This document shows, piece by piece, positions 9,146-16,540 of a stretch of 64,000 nt of DNA. The stretch is from Streptomyces sp. R28 (lineage in GTDB: Bacteria > Actinomycetota > Actinomycetes > Streptomycetales > Streptomycetaceae). Position 1 is the first letter of the stretch. Each line of letters begins with the position of its first letter. Where the stretch lies: NCBI RefSeq assembly GCF_041052385.1, contig NZ_CP163439.1, forward strand, positions 1,488,001 through 1,552,000, given 5' to 3'. A model generated the notes under the pieces. It was given only the letters and a program-made list of their open reading frames with translations, made no database searches and was not told where the DNA came from. A program made the translations under genes and the position numbers.

Positions 9146-9183
9146 GTTACTAGCGGTAACCCTAGTTTGTTACCCGCGAGTAG
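9146..9183. promoter_or_regulatory. Two candidate TetR operators between acyl-CoA dehydrogenase and TetR genes
   Basis: GTTAC-TAGCG-GTAAC (9146-9160) is a perfect 5-bp-arm inverted repeat. It is followed 23 bp later by GTTACCCGCGAGTAG (9169-9183), a near match to the palindrome GTTACTCGCGAGTAAC common among actinobacterial TetR fatty-acid regulators. Both sit 37-75 bases upstream of the dehydrogenase start, as expected for repression by the adjacent TetR protein. Confidence 0.6.
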
Positions 9184-9283
9184 GTGAAGTCAACCCGTGA
9201 TGACCGATCGGTAGCCCGTTCGATGATGGAGGCAGGCTGAGTGTTAGTTTGCGCAGGCGTCACCGATTAGGGGGAGAGAGCTC

Positions 9284-9928
9284 ATGGACACCACACAGCG
9301 GACCGAACAGCAGCGGTCGGCCGACCGCCGTCGGCGCGAGCTGCTGGAGGCCGCCGACCGGGTGGTGCTGCGCGACGGCCCACAGGCCTCGATGAACGCG
9401 ATCGCGGCGGAGGCGGGCATCACGAAGCCGATTCTCTATCGGCACTTCGGCGACAAGGGTGGACTCTACGCGGCGCTGGCCAAGCGTCACACGGATGCAC
9501 TGCTGGACTCCCTGCGGGCCGCGCTGGACGCCCCGGCGGACCGGCGGGAGCGGGTCGAGGCCACGCTCGACACCTACCTCGCGGCGATCGAGGCTCGGCC
9601 TCAGGTGTACCGGTTCCTGATGCACCCGGCGGAGGGCGGCCAGCCGGGCGACCCGGGCTTCGACGTCGGCAAGCACAGCGCGCCGTTGCTCCGCAGGATG
9701 GGCGAGGAGCTGGCCACCGTCATCGAGGAGCGGTTGGATCTCGGGCCCGGCAGTCAGCAGCTGGCTCGGGTGTGGGGGCATGGGATCGTCGGGATGATGC
9801 ACGCGGCCGGAGACTGGTGGCTGGGCGAACGCCCTTGCTCGCGTGCGGAGTTGGTGCACAGCCTGGCCGACCTGTTGTGGGGAAGGCTGGCAGCGGCGGG
9901 CGACAAGATGGGTGGCCCCGGGTTCTGA
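9284..9928 (+). CDS. TetR-family transcriptional regulator
   Basis: A 214-residue regulator. The N-terminal HTH (about 12-58: RRELLEAADRVVLRDGPQA, then AGITKPILYRHFGDKGGLYAAL) is followed by a helical ligand-binding domain. Its divergent position relative to an acyl-CoA dehydrogenase and the paired TTAC/GTAA sites between them indicate control of that gene, probably in response to an acyl-CoA (inference). The ATG at 9284 follows GGGAGAGAG. Repeat copy B begins directly after its stop. Confidence 0.93.
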   Translation: MDTTQRTEQQRSADRRRRELLEAADRVVLRDGPQASMNAIAAEAGITKPILYRHFGDKGGLYAALAKRHTDALLDSLRAALDAPADRRERVEATLDTYLAAIEARPQVYRFLMHPAEGGQPGDPGFDVGKHSAPLLRRMGEELATVIEERLDLGPGSQQLARVWGHGIVGMMHAAGDWWLGERPCSRAELVHSLADLLWGRLAAAGDKMGGPGF

Positions 9929-10020
9929 AGGGTCCCGAGGGGCGCGGGGCTGTGTCAATAAGCGGCTCCGCCGCGTGGGCACGACCAGCCACCCGCGACC
10001 CGCAGCCGCAGCCGCAGCCG
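9929..10020. repeat. Dispersed intergenic repeat, copy B
   Basis: About 90 bp starting at the TetR stop codon. It shares GAGGGGCGCGGGGCTGTGTC, GCGGCTCCGCCGCGTGGGC and CGACCAGCCAC with copy A, and ends in a short CAGCCG-type microrepeat (10002-10020). It fills the gap between the convergent TetR and peptide deformylase genes and has no coding potential. Confidence 0.75.
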
Positions 10021-10026
10021 CGCGAC

Positions 10027-10566
10027 TCAACGCCTCCACGGCGCTCGCGCGGCCTGCCGCAGCACCCGTCGCTTTCGCCACCCCGTGACGTGATCGACGT
10101 AGACCCGGCCCTCCAGATGGTCGCACTCGTGCTGGAGGCAGCGGGCGAAGAAGCCCGTGCCGTGGACCGTCACCGGCTCCCCCGTCACCGTGAAACCCTC
10201 GACCACGGCATGGTCGTAGCGCTCCGTCCCGGCCTCCAGGCCCGGCAGCGACAGGCACCCCTCCGGCCCCCGGATCACCACCCCGTCGGCCTCCACCAAC
10301 CGCGGGTTCACCACATGCCCGAGGTGTCGTACGTCCTCGTCGTCCGGGCAGTCGTATACGAACACCCGCAACGACTCCCCCACCTGGTTCGCGGCGAGGC
10401 CCACGCCCTGGGCCGCGTACATCGTCGCGAACAGGTCCTCCACCAGCCTCCCCAGTTCGGGGCCGAAGTCGGTGACCTCCTTGCAGGGTGCGTGCAGCAC
10501 CGGGTCACCGAGCAGGGAGAGGGGTCGGACGCGCCCGTGCGCGCCCGGAATGGAGGCGTTCCGCAT
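10027..10566 (-). CDS. def: Peptide deformylase
   Basis: A 179-residue metallo-enzyme that removes the N-formyl group from nascent proteins. All three family motifs are present: GVGLAANQ (54-61), EGCLS with metal-ligand Cys104, and HECDH with His146/His150 as ligands and catalytic Glu147. The ATG at 10566 is chosen because it is the nearest start giving normal length; a long 5' extension of the frame runs through the divergent murT gene and is spurious. It is divergent from murT with a 111-bp gap. Streptomyces usually carry several deformylases. Confidence 0.94.
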   Translation of the reverse strand: MRNASIPGAHGRVRPLSLLGDPVLHAPCKEVTDFGPELGRLVEDLFATMYAAQGVGLAANQVGESLRVFVYDCPDDEDVRHLGHVVNPRLVEADGVVIRGPEGCLSLPGLEAGTERYDHAVVEGFTVTGEPVTVHGTGFFARCLQHECDHLEGRVYVDHVTGWRKRRVLRQAARAPWRR

Positions 10567-10677
10567 GGCCGCAAGGGTACGGCGATTCGGGAGTGCGAAT
10601 GGATCTCGATAGGCTGACCACCACCACGTTGCCGGCAGGCAGAGGCGCGGCGCGTACGCAAGGAGGATCGAGAACTG

Positions 10678-11916
10678 ATGGCAGGCAACTCGGACCCGCT
10701 CTCGCCGCGGGCCAAGCTCGCCGTGACCGCGGGCAAGGCGGTCGCGGCGGCATCGCGCGCTGCGGGGCGCGGCAGCGGTTCGGTGATCGGCGGCCGGGTG
10801 GCACTCAAGCTCGACCCCGACCTGCTCGCGCGGCTCGCGCAGAACCTGGACGTGGTCCTGGTGTCGGCGACCAACGGCAAGACCACCACGACGCGGCTGA
10901 TCGCCGAGGCCCTGCGGGCCGCAGGTCCCGTCGTGTCCAACGCGCTCGGCGCCAACATGCCGGCCGGCATCACCTCGGCGCTCGCCGGCAGCTCGGAAGC
11001 GCGCTACGGCGTGATCGAGGTCGACGAGAAGTACCTCGCCGGGGTCGCCCGGGACACCGACCCCAAGTGCATCGCGCTGCTCAACCTCTCCCGTGACCAG
11101 CTGGACCGCGCCGCCGAGACCCGGATGCTCGCCGAGAACTGGCGCGAGGGGCTCGCGGGTTCGAAGGCCGTGATCATCGCCAACGCCGACGACCCGCTGG
11201 TCGTGTGGGCGGCCTCCTCCTCCCCCAATGTGATCTGGGTCGCCGCCGGGCAGATGTGGAAGGACGACGCCTGGTCCTGCCCGTCCTGCGGTGGTGTGAT
11301 GCAGCGGCCGGGCGACGACTGGTTCTGCGGTGAGTGCGGGTTCCGGCGGCCGACGCCGAGCTGGGCGCTCTCCGGTGATCATGTCCTCGATCCGCACGGC
11401 TCCGCCTGGCCCATTCATCTGCAGCTGCCCGGTCGCGCCAACAAGGCCAACGCCGCGTCCTCGGCCGCCGTGGCTGCTGTGTTCGGGGTGCCGCCGCAGG
11501 TCGCTCTGGAGCGGATGTACCAGGTGCAGGCCGTCGCCGGGCGCTACGACGTGGTCCAGTTCCAGGAGCGGGATCTGCGGCTGCTGCTCGCCAAGAACCC
11601 GGCCGGCTGGCTCGAGACGTTCTCCCTCATCGACCCGCCGCCGACCCCGGTGATCCTCTCGGTGAACGCGCGCGGCGCCGACGGCACCGACACCTCCTGG
11701 CTGTGGGACGTCGACTACACGCGGCTGACCGGGCACCCGATCTGTGTCATCGGCGACCGCAAGCTCGACCTCGCGGTGCGTCTGGAGGTCGCGAACCAGC
11801 AGTTCCAGGTGTGCGACAACCTCGACCAGGCCGTGCAGATGAGCCCGCCGGGCCGGATCGAGGTCATCGCCAACTACACCGCGTTCCAGGACCTGCGCCG
11901 CCGGGTCGGCAACTGA
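10678..11916 (+). CDS. murT: Lipid II isoglutaminyl synthase subunit MurT
   Basis: A 412-residue Mur-ligase-like subunit that with GatD amidates the alpha-carboxyl of D-glutamate in lipid II, using ATP and glutamine. The P-loop ATNGKTT (64-70) lies in the Mur-ligase central domain. A four-cysteine zinc ribbon (C201, C204, C217, C220: CPSC...CGEC) is inserted, as in characterised MurT. The C-terminal DUF1727 domain covers about 310-405. AAGGAGG precedes the ATG. gatD follows after 23 bases, giving the standard two-gene operon. Confidence 0.95.
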   Translation: MAGNSDPLSPRAKLAVTAGKAVAAASRAAGRGSGSVIGGRVALKLDPDLLARLAQNLDVVLVSATNGKTTTTRLIAEALRAAGPVVSNALGANMPAGITSALAGSSEARYGVIEVDEKYLAGVARDTDPKCIALLNLSRDQLDRAAETRMLAENWREGLAGSKAVIIANADDPLVVWAASSSPNVIWVAAGQMWKDDAWSCPSCGGVMQRPGDDWFCGECGFRRPTPSWALSGDHVLDPHGSAWPIHLQLPGRANKANAASSAAVAAVFGVPPQVALERMYQVQAVAGRYDVVQFQERDLRLLLAKNPAGWLETFSLIDPPPTPVILSVNARGADGTDTSWLWDVDYTRLTGHPICVIGDRKLDLAVRLEVANQQFQVCDNLDQAVQMSPPGRIEVIANYTAFQDLRRRVGN

Positions 11917-11939
11917 TCACCGGACTTCAGGGGACTTAA

Positions 11940-12668
11940 GTGAGCGACAACCAACTGCGGGTCGTCTGGATCTACCCGGACCTGCTCAGCACCTACGGCG
12001 ACCAGGGCAACGTCCTCGTGGTGGAGCGCCGGGCCCGGCAGCGCGGACTCGACGTGGCCCGCCTCGACGTGCGCAGCGACCAGCCGATCCCGACCTCCGG
12101 CGACATCTACCTGATCGGCGGCGGCGAGGACCGTCCGCAGCGGCTGGCGGCCGAGCGGCTGCGCCGGGACGGCGGTCTGCACCGGGCCGTCGAGAACGGC
12201 GCGATCGTGTTCTCCGTCTGCGCCGGCTACCAGATCCTCGGGCACGAGTTCATCAACGACCTCGGTCAGCGTGAGCCCGGCCTCGGGCTGATCGACGTCG
12301 TGTCCGTGCGCGGTGAGGGCGAGCGGTGCGTCGGTGACGTCCTCGGAGACATCGACCCGCGGCTCGGCCTGCCCCCGCTGACCGGCTTCGAGAACCACCA
12401 GGGCGTCACCCATCTCGGCCCCACCGCCCGCCCCTTCGCCCAGGTCCGCCTCGGCAACGGCAACGGCACCGGTGACGGCACGGAGGGGGCGTACAACGAC
12501 ACGGTCTTCGGTACGTACATGCACGGCCCGGTGCTCGCCCGGAACCCGCTCATCGCCGACCTGCTGCTGAAGCTGGCGCTCGATGTGAACGCGCTGCCGC
12601 CGACCGACGACCGCTGGTACGAGGCGCTGCGCAACGAGCGCATCGCGTCTGCGCAGCAGCCTGCGTGA
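11940..12668 (+). CDS. gatD: Lipid II isoglutaminyl synthase subunit GatD (glutaminase)
   Basis: A 242-residue class I glutamine amidotransferase-like subunit supplying ammonia to MurT. Nucleophile Cys94 lies in FSVCAGYQILG and His195 in FGTYMHGPVLARNP. The GTG at 11940 gives the normal N-terminus (LRVVWIYPDLLSTYGDQGN). The 3' end of the gene lies in a 26-bp tandem repeat, so the last codons (ASAQQPA) are repeat-derived. Confidence 0.95.
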   Translation: MSDNQLRVVWIYPDLLSTYGDQGNVLVVERRARQRGLDVARLDVRSDQPIPTSGDIYLIGGGEDRPQRLAAERLRRDGGLHRAVENGAIVFSVCAGYQILGHEFINDLGQREPGLGLIDVVSVRGEGERCVGDVLGDIDPRLGLPPLTGFENHQGVTHLGPTARPFAQVRLGNGNGTGDGTEGAYNDTVFGTYMHGPVLARNPLIADLLLKLALDVNALPPTDDRWYEALRNERIASAQQPA

Positions 12669-12720
12669 ACACAACCGCGCAGCAACCTGCGTGAACACAG
12701 TCGCGCGGCAGCCCGCCTGA
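12651..12720. repeat. 26-bp tandem repeat across the gatD stop codon
   Basis: Units GCGCAGCAGCCTGCGTGAAC... (12651-12676) and GCGCAGCAACCTGCGTGAAC... (12677-12702) are near-identical, followed by a degenerate partial unit to 12720. The TGA inside the first unit ends gatD. Later units keep TGA in phase with other frames, which suggests recent duplication by slippage rather than a functional array. Confidence 0.75.
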
Positions 12721-12756
12721 CGGCTCGTTTCTCTCGATTCCAGCCTGCGGTCACCA

Positions 12757-12771
12757 GCCCGTCTGACGGGC
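12757..12771. terminator. Hairpin downstream of gatD
   Basis: GCCCGT-CTG-ACGGGC forms a 6-bp perfect stem with a 3-base loop, about 90 bases after the gatD stop. There is no T-run. A weak intrinsic terminator for murT-gatD is possible. Confidence 0.4.
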
Positions 12772-12909
12772 CGTCCGCACAGGTGAGCGGGGTCGTCCAG
12801 CAGGCGGACGCATGCTTCGGCCCCGCCCCCTGATGCCGCTAGGGTGGCGGGGATTCGAGCCGGACAGCGTGGTCCGGTCCCGGCCCACGTTGAGAAGGTT
12901 TTTCGGGCT

Positions 12910-13935
12910 ATGCGCATTGGTGTCCTCACGTCCGGCGGCGACTGCCCCGGCCTGAACGCCGTCATCCGGTCCGTCGTGCACCGTGCCGTCGTCGACCACG
13001 GCGACGAGGTCATCGGCTTCCGGGACGGCTGGAAGGGCCTCCTGGAGTGCGACTACCTCAAGCTCGACCTCGACGCGGTGGGTGGCATCCTCGCCCGCGG
13101 CGGCACGATCCTGGGTTCCTCCCGGGTCCAGCCCTCCCATCTGCGGGACGGTGTGGAGCGGGCCAAGGGCCATGTCGAGGAGCTCGGCCTCGACGCCATC
13201 ATCCCGATCGGCGGCGAGGGCACGCTGAAGGCCGCCCGGCTGATGTCGGACAGCGGTCTGCCCGTCGTGGGTGTGCCGAAGACCATCGACAACGACATCG
13301 CGGTCACGGACGTCACCTTCGGTTTCGACACGGCCGTGGGTGTGGCCACCGAGGCCCTGGACCGTCTCAAGACCACCGCCGAGTCCCACCAGCGGGTCCT
13401 GGTCGTCGAGGTCATGGGCCGGCACACGGGCTGGATCGCGCTGCACTCCGGCATGGCGGCCGGCGCGCACGCCATCGTCGTGCCGGAACGGCCCTTCGAC
13501 ATCGAGGAGCTGGCCCGACGGGTCGGCGAGCGGTTCGACGCGGGCAAGCGGTTCGCGATCGTCGTCGCCGCGGAGGGCGCCAAGCCGGCTCCCGGCACGA
13601 TGGCCTTCGACGAGGGCGGCAAGGACGTCTACGGGCACGAGCGCTTCGCCGGGATCGCGCGCCAGCTGTCGATCGAGCTGGAGCAGCGGCTGGGCAAGGA
13701 GGCGCGGCCGGTCATCCTCGGGCATGTGCAGCGGGGCGGTACGCCCACCGCGTACGACCGGGTGCTCGCCACGCGGTTCGGGTGGCACGCGGTGGAGGCC
13801 GTGCACCGTGGGGAGTTCGGCCACATGACGGCGCTGCGGGGGACCGACATCGTGATGGTGCCGCTGGCGGAGGCCGTGGAGACGCTGAAGACGGTGCCCG
13901 TGGAGCGGTACGAAGAGGCCGAGTGCGTCCTCTAG
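12910..13935 (+). CDS. pfkA: 6-phosphofructokinase
   Basis: A 341-residue phosphofructokinase committing fructose-6-phosphate to glycolysis. SGGDCPGLNAVIR near the N-terminus binds nucleotide, and PKTIDNDI with the following segment holds the catalytic base. GGEGTLKAA keeps glycine at the position where PPi-dependent enzymes have aspartate, so ATP is the probable donor. The ATG at 12910 (start MRIGVLTSGGD) gives the standard length. From memory, Streptomyces carry three such genes and this context resembles pfkA3 of S. coelicolor. A candidate -10 TAGGGT lies at 12840-12845. Confidence 0.94.
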   Translation: MRIGVLTSGGDCPGLNAVIRSVVHRAVVDHGDEVIGFRDGWKGLLECDYLKLDLDAVGGILARGGTILGSSRVQPSHLRDGVERAKGHVEELGLDAIIPIGGEGTLKAARLMSDSGLPVVGVPKTIDNDIAVTDVTFGFDTAVGVATEALDRLKTTAESHQRVLVVEVMGRHTGWIALHSGMAAGAHAIVVPERPFDIEELARRVGERFDAGKRFAIVVAAEGAKPAPGTMAFDEGGKDVYGHERFAGIARQLSIELEQRLGKEARPVILGHVQRGGTPTAYDRVLATRFGWHAVEAVHRGEFGHMTALRGTDIVMVPLAEAVETLKTVPVERYEEAECVL

Positions 13936-13960
13936 ATCGCTTTGTGCAGCGCTGAAGAGT

Positions 13961-13992
13961 CTGCCCCCGGCCGCAGCTGCGGCCGGGGGCAG
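13961..13992. terminator. Perfect 32-bp palindromic terminator after pfkA
   Basis: The arms CTGCCCCCGGCCGCAG and CTGCGGCCGGGGGCAG are exactly complementary over 16 bp with no unpaired loop bases (a hairpin would open 3-4 central bases). TTCTAGT follows. It lies 26 bases after the pfkA stop and 56 before the CtaG-like gene, so it should insulate the two. Confidence 0.8.
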
Positions 13993-14048
13993 TTCTAGTC
14001 TGTGTGCGGACAGACTTGCACAACCCCCACGAATCAGGAGCCGCCGGA

Positions 14049-14999
14049 ATGGATCACAGCGGGCACGGCATGACCATGGATCTGCCGCCGTTCACGCTGG
14101 GGCGGGGTCTTCAGTGGTCGGCCGACCCGTTCTTCCTCGTCGCCTGCCTGGTGGGGCTCGCGCTGTACGCGTGGGGGGTCGTGCGGCTGCGGCGGCGCGG
14201 GGACTCGTGGTCAGCCGGGCGGACCGTCTCGTACGTCGTCGGGGTGCTGTCCGTGATGCTCGTCATGTGCACCGGGCTGAACGACTACGGCATGGTCATG
14301 TTCAGCGTGCACATGGTGCAGCACATGGTGATCAGCATGCTGTCGCCGATCCTGATCCTGCTCGGCGCCCCGATGACACTGGCGCTGCGCGCTCTGCCGC
14401 CGGCAGGGCGGGGGCGCAAGGGGCCGCGGGAGTGGCTGCTGGCCCTGCTGCACAGCCGGTACATGCGGATCATCACGCATCCGGCGTTCACCATTCCGCT
14501 GTTCATCGCCAGCCTGTACGCGCTGTACTTCACACCGCTCTTCGACTTCCTGATGGGCTCCAAGACCGGGCACGTCGCGATGATGGTGCACTTCCTCGCC
14601 GTGGGTGTGGTGTTCTTCTGGCCGATCATCGGCGTGGATCCCGGTCCGCAACGGCCGGGGTATCTGATGCGGATGCTGGAGCTGTTCGCGGGTATGCCGT
14701 TCCACGCGTTCTTCGGTATCGCGTTGATGATGGCGTCGGAGCCTATGGTCGAGACGTTCAAGAACCCGCCCGCCTCGCTCGGCATCGAAGCCCTCTCCGA
14801 TCAGAACGCGGCCGGCGGTATCGCCTGGGCGTTCAGTGAGATTCCGTCCGTGCTGGTGTTGATCGCGCTGCTGTTCCAGTGGTACGGCTCGGAGCAGCGG
14901 CAGGCCAGGCGCACGGACCGGGCCGCCGATCGGGACGGCGACAAGGAACTCGAGGCGTACAACGCCTATTTGGCCTCATTGAACGCACGCGGAAACTGA
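14049..14999 (+). CDS. Cytochrome c oxidase assembly (caa3_CtaG-type) membrane protein
   Basis: A 316-residue polytopic membrane protein of the CtaG family associated with cytochrome oxidase assembly and copper handling. About seven hydrophobic segments are visible (for example FFLVACLVGLALYAWGVV, MMVHFLAVGVVFFWPIIGV and the C-terminal VLVLIALLFQWYG). Conserved histidines and methionines include HMVQHMVISML. The N-terminus MDHSGHGMTM is itself His/Met-rich, which suits metal binding. AGGAG precedes the ATG at 14049. Monocistronic between two hairpins. Confidence 0.88.
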   Translation: MDHSGHGMTMDLPPFTLGRGLQWSADPFFLVACLVGLALYAWGVVRLRRRGDSWSAGRTVSYVVGVLSVMLVMCTGLNDYGMVMFSVHMVQHMVISMLSPILILLGAPMTLALRALPPAGRGRKGPREWLLALLHSRYMRIITHPAFTIPLFIASLYALYFTPLFDFLMGSKTGHVAMMVHFLAVGVVFFWPIIGVDPGPQRPGYLMRMLELFAGMPFHAFFGIALMMASEPMVETFKNPPASLGIEALSDQNAAGGIAWAFSEIPSVLVLIALLFQWYGSEQRQARRTDRAADRDGDKELEAYNAYLASLNARGN

Positions 15000-15006
15000 G
15001 GAAACC

Positions 15007-15023
15007 GAAAGGCTTCGCCTTTC
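15007..15023 (+). terminator. Short hairpin after the CtaG-like gene
   Basis: GAAAGGC-TTC-GCCTTTC is a 7-bp perfect stem, beginning 8 bases after the stop codon. It is compact and followed by AGTAGC rather than a T-run. Confidence 0.5.
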
Positions 15024-15066
15024 AGTAGCATGAAGCGCGTCGGGGGAACCGCCGGGGGGAGCGGTA

Positions 15067-16482
15067 ATGACGCTTCGCGTTTTCGTACACAGGGCCGGAA
15101 AATCGGCGATTCGGAGGATCGCCGTCCCTCTGGTCTTCGTTCTGATGCTCAGTGGGTGCGATCGGGACGCACCGTCGCTCATGGTGAGGGCAGTGGCCTC
15201 GGGGGTTCCCTCGCTCGCGCCCTTCTTCGACGAGAGCCAGGGGCTGGGGCGGGACCAGCAGGTCAGAGCGCAGGCGGCGCACGGCGGTCTGCAGCAGGGC
15301 GACACTCCTGGTCTCTACGGGGGTTCCAAGCAGCCGACGATCTGTGACGTCGTACGGCTCAAGGAGTTCCTCACCGATCCCGCCAACGAGCACAAGGCAC
15401 AGGCGTGGGCAGCGGCGCTCTCGGTCACCACGGCCGAGATTCCGGATTATCTCGATCGCCTCACGCCCGTACTCCTGCGTCACGACACTATCGTTAAGAA
15501 CCACGACTACAAAAAGGGCAAGGCCGTCCCCTTCAACGCGCTGCTTCAGACGGGAATCGCCGTTCTCGTCGATGCGGAAGGTCTTCCCGCCGTGAAGTGC
15601 TCGTGCGGAAATCCGCTGCGGCCCTTCGAGGGTGACACAACCTGGATAAAGGTCGAATTCGACGACCGCAACGAGGAATGGAAGGGTTACGAAAAGGCGT
15701 CCGTGGTGGCGGTGCGGCCCGCCGCGCGGGAAGTGGAGCGACTCGCTCTCGTCGATGTCCATGAGCCGGACCGGGGCATCAACCGTCCCGTCGGCACCAC
15801 CGGCGAGGACGACACCGCGTTCGACACGCGCGAACGGCGCTCGGTGCCGCACCTCGCCGGGACGACGTTCGAGCAGGCCGGTTGGCGGCTGGCCGACAAG
15901 GGGCTCGCGGTCGCCTTCGACGGCGGGGCGCTGCCGCCGGACGACGCCCGGGTCACGGCGTCCGATCCAGCGGCCGGGACCGAGCTGGGGTTCGGGGAGT
16001 ACGTGACGTTGAGCGTGGCCGGGGGCAGCACCGCCGGTGACACGTCCGGCGGCACGTCCGGCGGGACGTCCGGCGGGACGTCCACTCCCCCGGGCTCGGG
16101 GACACCGCAGCCGACCCAGCCTCCGTCGACCTCGACGCCGTCGCCGTCCGCGCCGTCGCCGTCCACGTCCTCGCCGCCGTCCGGCTCGACTCCGCCGCCC
16201 TCGTCCTCCGGCCCGGGTACGACAAGCCCCGGTCCCACGAGCGGGCCCCCGTCCTCGGGCCCGCCGCCCACCTCCACCCCGTCCCCGTCGACCAAGGACC
16301 CCGCGTCCAGCTCACCGCCCCCGCCCGTGACCGGCCCACCGCCGCAGACCACCAGCTCGCCCCCGCCCAGCGCCCCGGTCACCAGCAGTGCCCCGCCGCC
16401 CGAGACGAGCGTGCCCGCCACGACCGAGCCGGCGACCGGCGCCCCGTCCACCGGCGAGCCCACCTCGCGCACGAACGCATAG
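15067..16482 (+). CDS. Lipoprotein with DUF6777-like and single PASTA domain and Pro/Ser/Thr tail
   Basis: A 471-residue secreted lipoprotein. The signal peptide ends in lipobox LMLSGC with Cys31. The first domain (about 50-235; contains ICDVVRLKEFLTDPANEHKAQAW and a CSCGNPL motif) resembles a Streptomyces domain I recall as DUF6777. A single PASTA-like unit follows at about 255-320 (RSVPHLAGTTFEQAGWRLAD, ending LSVAGG). The last 150 residues are a low-complexity Gly-Thr-Ser then Pro/Ser/Thr linker typical of wall-spanning proteins. It sits 58 bases before a Ser/Thr kinase gene and probably acts with it at the envelope. Confidence 0.82.
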   Translation: MTLRVFVHRAGKSAIRRIAVPLVFVLMLSGCDRDAPSLMVRAVASGVPSLAPFFDESQGLGRDQQVRAQAAHGGLQQGDTPGLYGGSKQPTICDVVRLKEFLTDPANEHKAQAWAAALSVTTAEIPDYLDRLTPVLLRHDTIVKNHDYKKGKAVPFNALLQTGIAVLVDAEGLPAVKCSCGNPLRPFEGDTTWIKVEFDDRNEEWKGYEKASVVAVRPAAREVERLALVDVHEPDRGINRPVGTTGEDDTAFDTRERRSVPHLAGTTFEQAGWRLADKGLAVAFDGGALPPDDARVTASDPAAGTELGFGEYVTLSVAGGSTAGDTSGGTSGGTSGGTSTPPGSGTPQPTQPPSTSTPSPSAPSPSTSSPPSGSTPPPSSSGPGTTSPGPTSGPPSSGPPPTSTPSPSTKDPASSSPPPPVTGPPPQTTSSPPPSAPVTSSAPPPETSVPATTEPATGAPSTGEPTSRTNA

Positions 16483-16540
16483 CAACCACGCAGCGCCCCG
16501 CGGAACGCAGACGCAGAACGCAGAACCCGGGAGTCACCGG

